Origin: Salinibaculum litoreum
GTDB lineage: Archaea > Halobacteriota > Halobacteria > Halobacteriales > Haloarculaceae
DNA: 64,000 nt
Assembly: GCA_009789175.1 (NCBI GenBank)
Contig: CP046866.1
Location: 1,550,001 to 1,614,000 of the forward strand
Reading direction: 5' to 3'
The notes beneath the pieces are model-generated. The model had not been told where the DNA came from, searched no databases, and saw only the letters and a program-made list of their open reading frames with translations. The translations under genes were made by a program, and so were the position numbers. This document shows, one piece after another, positions 25,351-34,791 of the stretch (position 1 is its first letter; every line of letters begins with the position of its first letter).

Positions 25351-28300
25351 TTAGGTGTGGTCGATGACGTCGATGTAGTCGTCAAGCAGGTCACTGACGA
25401 TGTCTTCCTCGTTACGGAGGAAGAACTCGACATCGTCGTCGTTCTCCATGTTCAACAGGTCATTACGGCGGACGTAGTACCCCTCTTCGAGCCCGTAGCT
25501 GTGGTGGACGAGGATGTTATCGCCGAGTTCCTCGCGCTGGTGCTCGTATCCCGCGTGGTACCCGTCGGCCTGCACCACTTTCCGGATGTTGTCGAGGAAC
25601 ACGCCCGTGATGAACACCGACAGCGAGATGTCCCAGGGTCCGCCCATGTCCTTTTGCCAACTCGTGAACGGACTCTCGACGCGTTTCCCGGCACCGCCGA
25701 GGTCGTATGCACCACGGAACGTCTCCTCGAAATCGAGGATGTCGGGGTCGATGTCACTGATTGCAGGACTGCTGACCGCGAGCCTGACTTTCAGTTCGTC
25801 GTACCGTGAGGTGCCCTTGCTCAGTTTGCGCCGCCGGAGACCGGCGTATTGCTGGTTCCGGGCGTTTTTGGCCATCTCTTCGAGGTTGCTCCTGAGACGC
25901 TGGTTCTCCTCGTCGTTTGCGAACATGTCGCTGTCCGCGACGTTGGTGCTGCCCGTCGCCCGGAAGATGTCGTTCGGTTTGATGTTCTTGACGTAGACGT
26001 ACTCCTCGTCGCCGGTCGAGACTGTCTGGTCCGCGTTCTGGTCGTGTTTCGAGAGTCCCTGTTCGAACTCCGAGTTCTTCGCGCTCCAGCTTTCACGCAG
26101 GTTGTTGACCTCCTGGAACAGTTGGATTGCCGGGCGGTAGACATCGGCCTGGCGCTCGACATCTTCGAGTTCAGCTTCCAGTTCGGCTTTGCGCTGTTCG
26201 ATGTCGTCGGTCTCCCCGACAGCCTGTCGGAACACGTCACGGACGACCTCCCGGATTCCCTCGACGGTCGGCGCGTCGCTTGTCAACTCGGTGTCCAGCC
26301 GGTCCTGCTGTGACTGTGATACGGTATCGACCCGGGCCTGGAGTGACTGGATTACCGACGTTTCCGTTTCCTGTTTGGTCCGCTCGACCTCCTCGATGAT
26401 GTGATGTCCGTCGTATTTGACCGAGGCACTGAAGTTGCCACCGGGCGGTGACACTTCGAAGACTGCCTTCTCGCTCAGCTTGTTCCGCTGCATCCGGAAG
26501 TCCTTGTGCGCGTCGTTTTTCTCCTCCTCAGTGTTGCTCTTCCAGGGCAGGATGCTCTCGCCGAGACTCTCCTCCTGGTTCATCACGAGGTACGCCTTCT
26601 TCGTGCGCTTGAGTTCGGACAACGACGACGTGATGGACCGGCGTTCGTCCGCAATGTCGATACCGAGCCGTTCCAGGTCGTCCATCAGTTCGTCCGTGGT
26701 GGTGACGACTGGCGTCTCGTCGATTCCTTCGAGTTCGGACTCGGACGCGGCGTTGATGACCTGCTGGCAGAACGAATCGAGTTCGGACTGCAGGGTCGAC
26801 TGCTTGGAGCGGATGGCGTTCAGGTCGATGCGCTGCAGCGTCTGGATATCGGTCTCGACATCCCGCATGAACTCCGACGTGCGGCGCTCGATTTCGGCCG
26901 ACTGCTCGTCCCGGAGCGCTTCGAGTTCCTCGATGGTCTCTTGCAGTTCGGATTCGACACGGTCGCGCTGGTCGTCGAGGTCCTCCAGACGGGCTTCGAG
27001 TCGCTGGAGTTTCACCCCGGGGGCGGCACCGGAGTCGCCGATGCCCATCAGATACTCGACGGCGTCCCTGACGCGGTTGTCGTCGATTACCTTGCGCCGT
27101 TCGAGTATCTCCTTGCGGAAGGAAATCAGTGAGAGGTCCTGTTCGAGCACCTCCGCGAGGTGTTCGTCTATCGTATCGACGAACGTGCCCGCCTGCTGGC
27201 CCGTCGTGTCTACGGCACGAATGGACCCGGAGATGATATCGATCTGCTCCATCACGTCCTCGGCCTCGTCTTCGGCGTCGGCGATGATCTCCGAGAACAT
27301 CTCGACGGAGAGATATTCGAGTTCCTGGAACAGGTCGAAATCGAGCCAGGTCTTTACGTGTTCGAGTCGCTCTTCTAAGTCCGTGCGGTCGAGGTCACGG
27401 AGACCGGACTCGACATCACCGCTGTCGTAGTGTTTCGTGAGGAAGCGGTCGATTTTCGAGTAGATTTCGTCCTCGGTCTGGAGCGCCTCCTCCTTGGTGT
27501 TCAGGACGTCACGGAATCGTTCGCGGGCCTCGTTAATCGCCTCGACGTTGTACCGCAGAACCTGTGGAATCCCGATGGTAAAGGGTGCATAATCCGGCGT
27601 GTCCGCAAACGGGTCCTCGAGGTTCTGGGTGTTGTAATAGGACGCAAGAAGATAGATGACCGCCTCGTCGAGTTCCTGAAGATACTCCTGTGTCTGGATT
27701 CGGTTACCCGTCTTGCCGTCGAAATCGGTGGGGTCGATAGGCACCAGGACCCGGTCTTTGAACACCTGGTCGTTCGCCAGCGCGTTGTACTCGAGTTCCG
27801 AAAGCGCAGCGAAGGCGTTGGTATTCTCCTTGATGCCCTCCGTGTGGTTCGGGAGAATACCGAAAAGCGTTATTTCGGCGGTTCGCTGGCGTTCCTGGAG
27901 ATGGCGAGCCATGTCGATGAGGATGCCGGAGCCAGTCCCGCCACCGAGCCCGGCCAGAATCGCTACTTTTCCTTTCTGGGGCAGGTCGATATACGAGGAG
28001 ATCTGGTCGTCTTCGGCGTATGCCTTGTAGTAAATCGCCTTCCCGAGGCCGCGTTTCCGGACGACGCCTTTCGCAAAGTCCAGATTCTCGTTGATATGGT
28101 GTTCCTTTATCCACCAGTTCTCTTCGTCCATCCCGTTGCCCGCCGCGATACGGGGGACTGCCTCGTCACCGAGCAGGTCGATACTCCCACTCAGGTGAAT
28201 ATCCTCGGTAATGAGTTTGTACTCGACGTCGATACTCCCGGTTCGTCCGTCCCTGGATTCCCGGAGTTCCGCCTCCTTTTCGTTTATCCGTTCGCGTATC

Positions 28301-28485
28301 TCCCGTATCGTCTCTCGGTCCTCGTTCTCTTCACCCTCGGCGGTGTCGATAATCGTAACGGTCAGTGACGGTGGATTCGGCCGCGGCTCCAGAAGGTCCT
28401 CCAGCACCCAATCCGACTGGAGAAGTTCGAGCGCGATTGCCTTGCCAGCCCCGCCGACTGCAAAGATTCTGTCCGGAAAATTCAT
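25351..28485 (-). CDS. Very large tubulin/FtsZ-superfamily protein
   Basis: The 1044-aa protein starts at ATG 28485 (MNFPDRIFAV). Residues 8-20 hold a glycine-rich T1-like loop (AVGGAGKAIALELL). Residues 177-190 hold the tubulin signature LAGLGGGTGSGILI. A T6-like NTNAFAALSELEYNAL (221-236) follows, so the guanine-nucleotide-binding half is present. No clear catalytic T7 loop (NxDxx[DE]) is visible. Residues 490-570 and about 760-800 are long charged coiled coils; the C-terminal 150 residues (LAVSSPAISDIDPDILDFEE onward) are a separate folded region. It is soluble. It differs from FtsZ and CetZ (about 350-400 aa) in size and resembles the Pfam 'Tubulin like' group. It starts a three-gene operon with a membrane GTPase. 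A TATA-like GGTATAAG lies about 40 bases upstream. Confidence 0.8.
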   Translation of the reverse strand: MNFPDRIFAVGGAGKAIALELLQSDWVLEDLLEPRPNPPSLTVTIIDTAEGEENEDRETIREIRERINEKEAELRESRDGRTGSIDVEYKLITEDIHLSGSIDLLGDEAVPRIAAGNGMDEENWWIKEHHINENLDFAKGVVRKRGLGKAIYYKAYAEDDQISSYIDLPQKGKVAILAGLGGGTGSGILIDMARHLQERQRTAEITLFGILPNHTEGIKENTNAFAALSELEYNALANDQVFKDRVLVPIDPTDFDGKTGNRIQTQEYLQELDEAVIYLLASYYNTQNLEDPFADTPDYAPFTIGIPQVLRYNVEAINEARERFRDVLNTKEEALQTEDEIYSKIDRFLTKHYDSGDVESGLRDLDRTDLEERLEHVKTWLDFDLFQELEYLSVEMFSEIIADAEDEAEDVMEQIDIISGSIRAVDTTGQQAGTFVDTIDEHLAEVLEQDLSLISFRKEILERRKVIDDNRVRDAVEYLMGIGDSGAAPGVKLQRLEARLEDLDDQRDRVESELQETIEELEALRDEQSAEIERRTSEFMRDVETDIQTLQRIDLNAIRSKQSTLQSELDSFCQQVINAASESELEGIDETPVVTTTDELMDDLERLGIDIADERRSITSSLSELKRTKKAYLVMNQEESLGESILPWKSNTEEEKNDAHKDFRMQRNKLSEKAVFEVSPPGGNFSASVKYDGHHIIEEVERTKQETETSVIQSLQARVDTVSQSQQDRLDTELTSDAPTVEGIREVVRDVFRQAVGETDDIEQRKAELEAELEDVERQADVYRPAIQLFQEVNNLRESWSAKNSEFEQGLSKHDQNADQTVSTGDEEYVYVKNIKPNDIFRATGSTNVADSDMFANDEENQRLRSNLEEMAKNARNQQYAGLRRRKLSKGTSRYDELKVRLAVSSPAISDIDPDILDFEETFRGAYDLGGAGKRVESPFTSWQKDMGGPWDISLSVFITGVFLDNIRKVVQADGYHAGYEHQREELGDNILVHHSYGLEEGYYVRRNDLLNMENDDDVEFFLRNEEDIVSDLLDDYIDVIDHT

Positions 28486-28663
28486 GGTAGGCTGTGAATA
28501 CCGAAAGGGTCGATTGGTCTTCACTTATACCTTTCCACCTGTTTTCAATTCTTGTAGTCCGTCAGGTCCGGAGAGACGGGGATTTTCGCCTGGCAGTAGC
28601 CGTGGTTCTGCTGGCTACGGTTCCGCGAGCTGTTACAAATTAATCATGAGTCCCGCGCACTGC

Positions 28664-31600
28664 TCACAGTACGTTTTCGAGGTCAGTCGCGAAGTCGTAC
28701 ATGGACGTGTACCGGTCAGCAGGGTCCGTTTCGAGCGCCCGTTCGATGACCGCAGAGAGGTCAGCAGGGACATCAGCGTTCGTTGCCAGTGGCTCGATCT
28801 CGCCGGCGGCAATCGCAGTTCGGTCAGCCGTGACGGGGGGCTCACCCGCCAGGGCGTGATAGGCCACTGCCCCGAGCCCGTACACGTCAGTCTCAGTCCC
28901 CGGCCGACCGTACGTGTCGTCGAACTGTTCGGGGGCGGTGTAGGGCGTGAGTTTCACCGCATCGGTTGCCTCGCGAACGCAGCGGTCCAACCCCCACTCG
29001 CCGACGGTGGCTGCGGGTGTCTCAGACGTGTCCTCCACCCAGAGACACTCCGGTGACAGGTCGAAGTGGTGGGCATTGTACAATCCGACGTTTCGAATCC
29101 CCTCTGCAGCATCGGTCAGGAGGGCAACAATATCCTCGGTCGATAGGTCTGCCATCCGCTCGTCCAGACTGACCGCGTCCGCTGGCGCTGAAACCGCTAT
29201 CCAGGGCTGTGGGTCATCACCGCGGGCATGCACACTCACGACGTTGGGGTGAGTGTGTGCGTTGTACCAGCCACTGACGGTCTGTGAGAAGGCTGCCTGT
29301 ACCGACTCGTCGTCGTGGTCGAGTGTGTGGACCCGAACTGGCTCGTCGGAGTCCTCATGTTGACCGCGGTAGGTTGTCACGGCACCGTCCTCGGTCTGTG
29401 CCAAATCATGCAGCGACGCGACGGCACACTCTATCTCCGGGCGGTTGCGCTGTCGCGTCGTCGCCGATGTGTCACCCGCCGTCTGGCTAGTGCGTGCCGT
29501 AGAGTTCCCAGTGTCCGTCGACGAACCCCAGCCAGTCGCCTGGCCTTCGCGGGCGAGTCCGACGAGTCCACCGTCGGTGCCCAGATAGAGCGCGTCACTG
29601 GTCGGCGTGACACCTGTTATCCGGTCCGAGACGGAGACACGCCAGCGCTGGCCGCCGCCTGTCGCGTCGATGCCATAGACGGTCGTTCTCCCACAGAGAT
29701 ACAACGTATCCTCGACGACGGCGGATCCGGTCATAGCAGACTCATCAACAATGGTCGACCAGCGTTCGACACCGTCGGTATCGAGAGCGACGACGGTTCC
29801 TTGACCCCCTGCAACCCACACCGTCTCCGACCCGGTGACGACACGTTCGGGCCCCAAGACTCCGGTATCGACTGCCCAGTGTTGACTGCCATCCGTCGCC
29901 TGAAGCGCGCAAACGGTGCCACTCTCCGTGGCGACATAGATGGACCCGTCGACTGCTGCCGGGGCGGTAGTCGGTGTCTCCCCGAGTTCGAACCGCCAGA
30001 CCTCGTCACCCGTCGCTGCAGAGAGCGCAACGACGCCACTCCGAGTCGTGACGAGGACGTGGTCGTCAGTGACTGTCGGGCGGTGGTCGACCACATCGGA
30101 CAGAGAGTGTTCCCACTGTGTGGCTCCACTTTTTGCATTTGCGGCGAGGACGGTTCCTGACTGACAGGCCACGTACAGCGTATCGTCGACCGGAGTGACC
30201 GCGCCAGCGACCGGACTGTCGACCGTTTCTGTCCACAGTCGGGTGCCCGTCTGTCGTGAAAAGGCAGCGACACGGCGACCACTGGCGACGTAGAGCGAGC
30301 CAAACTCGACAGCGGGGACGGTTGTCGGTTCCTCGCCAACCGTCGCTTCCCACTGGGCGCGGCCCGATGTGGCGTCACAGGCGACGAGAGTGCCGTTTGC
30401 CAGCCCACTGTACACAACCTCGTCCGTCAGCGTCGGCTGACTCGCCCCGGTGGTCCCGCTTGTCCACCGTGTTGTGGCATCCGGCCGAACAGACTGACAC
30501 TCCGGTGCGGCCGCTGTGTTTGTTGGTCCCCTGCCCGGATAGGGCCACTCCTCCAGCGACTCGAGTTCTGCGGTGGTCCCCAGGCGTCTGTAGGCGATGG
30601 CACCCACAGCGGTTGCGCCGACAGCGAGAGCAGCGATACCGCCGAACAGCGGCAGTGGCTCCGAATCTTGAGGCGTCGCATCGTCGCGTTCGGGTTCCGC
30701 ATCTCCGCCAGCGGGTTCGTCACCGGCACTCGGGGTCTGTGTGGCTGTGCTTTCGCGTGTCGGTTCCGCTGTCGGTGAAGTCTGAGATACCGGTTCGGCG
30801 ATGCGGAGTGGCTCTTCGATACTCCTGCCGTCGTCGACGTAGACACCGTGACTGTAGGTCCCACTGCCCAGCGCAGTGGTATTGATATCCAGGAATGTGA
30901 CCGTCTGGCGCTGGCCTGGCTGCAGCGTCACCTCCTGAGTCGTGACTGCGACTCCACCGATTCGGTATTCGACGGTCTCAGTAGCTGTCGCGGTCCCGTC
31001 GTTGCTCACCGTCGCCGAGACGGTGATGGAATCACCGACGACGACCCTGTCAGTGTCGACGGTGAGGTCTTCGACAGTGAGGTCGGCACCACCCCCGCGG
31101 ACACTCACGGCTGCCGACTCGGTTATCGGTGTCCCGTCTGCCCGGTATGGCTGGTCCGTCTCGGCGTCGAACTCACCATCGCCGTTCGAGTCCCGGAACG
31201 GGACGGCAGTCAGTGTCGTGTCCTGCTGTATCGGCTGGTCAAGGGCAATCCGGAGGTCCGTCACTTGCGTGTTGCGAGGGAGAGACTCCGAGACGCCGAT
31301 GAGCTGATTCGACCGAGCGGACCGGATGGCGACGAACCCACCGCCCCCCAGTTCTACGTTCGAAACTGTGACAGCCTCACCAACGATTTCCTGGTCGGGA
31401 AACGCGAGTGACTCCACACGACCAGCATCGATTATCTCACCGTCTCCGGTTGCGAGTTCCGTCCCCGGGGAGTGTGCCACCCTGAGAGTGAACGTCGAAC
31501 CGGCGGTGTACGAACTGAAATCCGACGAGAGCGCCCAGGTACCATCTTCCTGAACCTCGACAGTGGCCGGGCCGATGATAAACTGGCTCGGTGACCCGCG

Positions 31601-32914
31601 CTTGGACTGAATCCGGGCGACCAGTTCCGTCCCGGGTGCGAGCGTCGAGGTCCCTGTAATCGACTGTCCCGACTCCGGTGCGACTTCAATCAGTCCCGAA
31701 GGCTGTGTCTCTATCGTCGCGTTCCGTTCTCTGACGGCAAGCGCCGTCGACGCTGTCTCGTCACTGAACGCGCCATTCTCCGGTGCGACCAGACCGAAGT
31801 TCGCGGCGTTTCTGGCGTGGGACACGACGGTGAACTCGCTGACGTAGGACTCCCCTGTCACGAACTCGGCTGAGTCGGCCATCTCACTGGTGTCGTGGAC
31901 AACGTAGTACGTATCCGCCGACGGTGCCGGGATGACATCGACGCCCTCGGTACCAGTGCTTCCGTCAGTGGTCCCGGACGGCGCGAGAACGGTTGTGAGC
32001 GGGGTATTACTGAGCTGTCGCGTGCTCAGAGAGTGATTGAGGAAGGCGACGTTGTCCTCGGCAAGGGAGAGAAACGCCTCCGTGTGGGTCTTGCCGGACT
32101 GAACGCGGCCGGTGAAGGCACCTTCGAGTCCGTCGGCAGTAATCGCGGCCACGAGGTACTCCCCGTCGGCCAGGTCAGATGTCTCTGTAAGCTCACCAGC
32201 GGCGGCTGCCTGTCGTATCTCCTCCTGGCTGTTCAGCGATGCATCCTCGGGGGCTCGAAACAGGCGCAACGAGGGAGACTCCCTGGTTTCGAGAGACATG
32301 ACCGAGACATCTGTCGGTGACGCCTGGATGGCCCCGTCACTCGCTCTCCCCGGCGAAACGGCGAGTTCGTAGGTGCCTGCTGTGAGGATGTGGGTGCGCC
32401 CGGGAGCGATTGCCGTCGTGACGTTGGTCCCGACGACGCGACCGGAACGAGCGGCCCACTGGCCGTTGCGCTCGTCGTACTGCGAGTAGGTTCCACGCTC
32501 GACGGTCGCCGACGGATTGTTACTTGCGCGCCCGTCTGCGCGGTAGGAGTTGAACTGGACGGTGACAGTGCCATCCTCATCCGTGTCCTCGACAGTGACA
32601 TTTGAGAGATAGGCCGCTCGGGAGCTTCCAAGAGTCACTGTCGCGTACTCAGTGTCGTCTACCTCCAGTGTGATATTCACGATGTCCCCACGCTGGTCGG
32701 GCTCGACAGCGCGAAACGCAGCGTTCCCGGAGACATCGGCAGCATCGACAGCAGTATCAACCGACGACACAGCGGAGTCGTCGACCGACGGGGAGTGTGC
32801 CCCAGCATCGGCACCTGGGTCTCCAGAGACAGTTCCCAGGGCACCCCCTGTCGAAACAACCAACAGTAGTCCAACGGCGAGAAGAGTCGTCTCGATGGAG
32901 TCGATATCCGTCAT
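28664..32914 (-). CDS. Surface-anchored protein with CARDB domain, membrane helix, PQQ-type beta-propeller and C-terminal pseudokinase
   Basis: The 1416-aa protein starts at ATG 32914 with a secretion signal (about 8-27). The extracellular part (to about 640) contains Ig-like segments and ends in a CARDB unit (GGADLTVEDLTVDTDRVVVG). An STE/D/P-rich linker leads to a membrane helix (GGIAALAVGATAVGAIAYRR, about 688-708). Then come about seven PQQ-like propeller blades (repeat form SGxxxWxxxxG..., about 740-1100) and a kinase-like domain in the last 250 residues with HHFDLSPECLW, TAPEQFDDTYG and ETDVYGLGAVAYHALAGEPP. The beta-3 Lys is replaced (VRVHTL), HRDLKPEN reads HFDLSPEC and DFG reads EWG, so it is probably a pseudokinase. 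It lies 178 bases upstream of the tubulin-like gene on the same strand. Confidence 0.8.
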   Translation of the reverse strand: MTDIDSIETTLLAVGLLLVVSTGGALGTVSGDPGADAGAHSPSVDDSAVSSVDTAVDAADVSGNAAFRAVEPDQRGDIVNITLEVDDTEYATVTLGSSRAAYLSNVTVEDTDEDGTVTVQFNSYRADGRASNNPSATVERGTYSQYDERNGQWAARSGRVVGTNVTTAIAPGRTHILTAGTYELAVSPGRASDGAIQASPTDVSVMSLETRESPSLRLFRAPEDASLNSQEEIRQAAAAGELTETSDLADGEYLVAAITADGLEGAFTGRVQSGKTHTEAFLSLAEDNVAFLNHSLSTRQLSNTPLTTVLAPSGTTDGSTGTEGVDVIPAPSADTYYVVHDTSEMADSAEFVTGESYVSEFTVVSHARNAANFGLVAPENGAFSDETASTALAVRERNATIETQPSGLIEVAPESGQSITGTSTLAPGTELVARIQSKRGSPSQFIIGPATVEVQEDGTWALSSDFSSYTAGSTFTLRVAHSPGTELATGDGEIIDAGRVESLAFPDQEIVGEAVTVSNVELGGGGFVAIRSARSNQLIGVSESLPRNTQVTDLRIALDQPIQQDTTLTAVPFRDSNGDGEFDAETDQPYRADGTPITESAAVSVRGGGADLTVEDLTVDTDRVVVGDSITVSATVSNDGTATATETVEYRIGGVAVTTQEVTLQPGQRQTVTFLDINTTALGSGTYSHGVYVDDGRSIEEPLRIAEPVSQTSPTAEPTRESTATQTPSAGDEPAGGDAEPERDDATPQDSEPLPLFGGIAALAVGATAVGAIAYRRLGTTAELESLEEWPYPGRGPTNTAAAPECQSVRPDATTRWTSGTTGASQPTLTDEVVYSGLANGTLVACDATSGRAQWEATVGEEPTTVPAVEFGSLYVASGRRVAAFSRQTGTRLWTETVDSPVAGAVTPVDDTLYVACQSGTVLAANAKSGATQWEHSLSDVVDHRPTVTDDHVLVTTRSGVVALSAATGDEVWRFELGETPTTAPAAVDGSIYVATESGTVCALQATDGSQHWAVDTGVLGPERVVTGSETVWVAGGQGTVVALDTDGVERWSTIVDESAMTGSAVVEDTLYLCGRTTVYGIDATGGGQRWRVSVSDRITGVTPTSDALYLGTDGGLVGLAREGQATGWGSSTDTGNSTARTSQTAGDTSATTRQRNRPEIECAVASLHDLAQTEDGAVTTYRGQHEDSDEPVRVHTLDHDDESVQAAFSQTVSGWYNAHTHPNVVSVHARGDDPQPWIAVSAPADAVSLDERMADLSTEDIVALLTDAAEGIRNVGLYNAHHFDLSPECLWVEDTSETPAATVGEWGLDRCVREATDAVKLTPYTAPEQFDDTYGRPGTETDVYGLGAVAYHALAGEPPVTADRTAIAAGEIEPLATNADVPADLSAVIERALETDPADRYTSMYDFATDLENVL

Positions 32915-32939
32915 ACCAGTGATAGTGACTGTTTCTCTA

Positions 32940-32959
32940 GGCAGTTTTTTCAAACTGCC
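32940..32959. promoter_or_regulatory. Perfect 8-bp inverted repeat upstream of the pseudokinase gene
   Basis: The arms GGCAGTTT and AAACTGCC are separated by TTTC. It lies 26-45 bases before the ATG at 32914, where the TATA element would normally be, so it could be an operator for a repressor. As a hairpin it is too weakly GC-rich to call a terminator. Confidence 0.4.
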
Positions 32960-33267
32960 GGTAGCATCACTGCAGAGCCACTTCACAGCATCCCCGTCCG
33001 TGTGACGAGGCTACCACCGGGTCACGCCTCAGTCGCCGGTGTCCCCGACTCGGCTGTAAGGGAGTGGCTCCGACAGCGGACCGAGACCCGAGCCAGGGCA
33101 CACTCGGAGATGGTGCCCCCACTTGAAAGGCCACATTATGACGGGACCACACTGACATGGACCACCGGCGAATGTACTGATGCCGGGTGCGTACGACTGT
33201 CGATATAGAACCCGGCCGCTGGGGACTCACGGCCGCTGACCACGGCCGTCGCTTTTCAACGCCTGTC
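32960..33267. other. Gene-poor intergenic stretch
   Basis: No protein-coding gene is convincing here. A plus-strand frame at 33002-33208 (68 aa, GTG start, containing VREWLRQRTETRARA) has weak codon bias and no recognised motif. A minus-strand frame covering the region is Arg/Ser-rich shadow sequence. The stretch separates the pseudokinase gene from the membrane protein at 33290 and probably holds the former's promoter. Confidence 0.4.
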
Positions 33268-33290
33268 AGCTGCGGGCCCGTCCCGCAGCT
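33268..33290 (-). terminator. Strong hairpin at the end of the membrane protein gene
   Basis: A perfect 9-bp stem AGCTGCGGG/CCCGCAGCT with loop CCCGT begins at the last base of the stop codon of the upstream gene (minus-strand direction). No T-run follows, so it may block exonucleases or assist termination rather than act as a classical terminator. Confidence 0.5.
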
Positions 33291-34732
33291 TAGATGTACC
33301 CAAACAGCGGCATGACCAGACCAGTCACCCAACCGAGGATACCCAGGACCAACAGCCCAGCACCGCGTTCGTCGACACGGGTCGAGCCGGCTGCCAGCAG
33401 CCCAAGCGCCACAGCCAGTCCGACCCGGTGCAAGACGAGCTGAACCGGCACCGATGCCACGCCCAGACCACCAAAGTCCAGTACGAACGACCCCGCCAGC
33501 CCGGCGAAGGCAAATCCGAAGGCAGGCAGCGCTTTCAGGGGCGGCCCGAGTCGGCTGGCGACACGCTGAAGGCGGCTAAACCGCGAGGTAGCGCCGAATG
33601 GCTGGGCCAGGATGGCTGCCAGCAGCGGGAGCCCGAGCGCGATTGCGGGATACAGAACCGCCAGGAACACTCGCGGGTCGACATCCTGAATGTTCGATTC
33701 GAGGACGATACCGGCGCTCCTGACCCCGAGGTACAGCCCTCCGAGAACAGTGGCCATGACGAACCCACGGACGTTCGAGCGCACCCACGAGAACAGCCGC
33801 TTGCCCTCGTTGTGGAGCGAGCGGTGCGTTTCCCGAGTGAACAGACTCATCAGGACGAGTGCCACCAGCCCGGGTGCGAGCCGAATCTCCGAGAGCCAGC
33901 CATCGTTCCACCCGCGGTTGATGGCGTGATACTCACGGCTCACCGACTGGACGTAGGGCTGGTCCAGAAAGTCCGATTCCAGAACGTTTCGGGACCGCTG
34001 GATGTCGGTTACCGTATGCCGCATCCGGAACCAGTCCCAGTACTCCTGATGAATCTGGATAGCTGTATACTCCGTCTCAGGTGTCGTGTACGCCCGGATA
34101 TGGTATCGACTGCCGAAGTAGTCGCCGGCGTGAATCTGGTAGGCTTCGTCGACCCAGCCGGCTTTGCCGCCGCGGGGCCGAGCGTCGATGTAGGAGTATC
34201 GCGTCGAGCCGTGGGCGTCGTTCCACTCGATGACCGACTCGTCGACTTCGACTGGCTTGGGCACTGACTCGTTTTCCGACGCGTTGGCCTTCTCGTCGGG
34301 AATCGGTGTCGGGGCGTCTAGTCCCTCCACGTCTGTCGGGTTGTCGTTGCTATCGTTCGCCGCTGTCGGCGATTCCGTCGCCGTGAGTGAGGGCGTTACG
34401 GTCGCGTTGCCAGCAGTTTCGTTGTCGGACTCGTTTGCGGGTTCGGTCAACTCCCAGTCGAGATTCGTCTGTTCGGTGAGCGCACGTTTGACGCGTTCGT
34501 CTTCGCCGACGATGACGAGATTCGTCGCCAGCGTCCGCTGTTGTGTCGTCGTGTCCCGCGCCGTGTACGGCCACAGATAGCTCCCGTTGTCGAGTGGCTG
34601 GACCATCTGTCCCCGGTTGGGCGTATCACCGTCTGCTGGGTTCGCCGTCGGCAACGGCAGCCCACCGGCGAGCAGGTACGTCCCACTGAGCAAAACAAGC
34701 CCGAGCACGAGCAGGCGACGGCGGGTGAACAT
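33290..34732 (-). CDS. Multi-spanning membrane protein with large extracellular N-terminal domain
   Basis: The 480-aa protein begins with a signal-anchor helix (RRRLLVLGLVLLSGTYLLAG). An Asn/Asp/Thr-rich extracellular linker with several sequons (about 95-160) follows. Then comes a compact domain (about 165-265: YSYIDARPRGGKAGWVDEAY, SRYHIRAYTTPET) and about six helices in the C-terminal half. The SRYHIRAY element recalls LssY_C-type domains, but I am not sure. A strong hairpin follows its stop. It is upstream, on the same strand, of the pseudokinase and tubulin genes and may belong to the same functional neighbourhood; the 375-base gap argues for a separate transcript. Confidence 0.65.
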   Translation of the reverse strand: MFTRRRLLVLGLVLLSGTYLLAGGLPLPTANPADGDTPNRGQMVQPLDNGSYLWPYTARDTTTQQRTLATNLVIVGEDERVKRALTEQTNLDWELTEPANESDNETAGNATVTPSLTATESPTAANDSNDNPTDVEGLDAPTPIPDEKANASENESVPKPVEVDESVIEWNDAHGSTRYSYIDARPRGGKAGWVDEAYQIHAGDYFGSRYHIRAYTTPETEYTAIQIHQEYWDWFRMRHTVTDIQRSRNVLESDFLDQPYVQSVSREYHAINRGWNDGWLSEIRLAPGLVALVLMSLFTRETHRSLHNEGKRLFSWVRSNVRGFVMATVLGGLYLGVRSAGIVLESNIQDVDPRVFLAVLYPAIALGLPLLAAILAQPFGATSRFSRLQRVASRLGPPLKALPAFGFAFAGLAGSFVLDFGGLGVASVPVQLVLHRVGLAVALGLLAAGSTRVDERGAGLLVLGILGWVTGLVMPLFGYI

Positions 34733-34791
34733 CTACGTACGAGGTAATTGTCACGCTGCGGTATATCTGTGGCGGCCCGCTACCGGACAGC

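Noticed and set aside
33002-33208. 68-codon plus-strand frame
   Set aside because: Weak codon bias, no promoter and no recognisable motif; kept only as a note in the intergenic entry.
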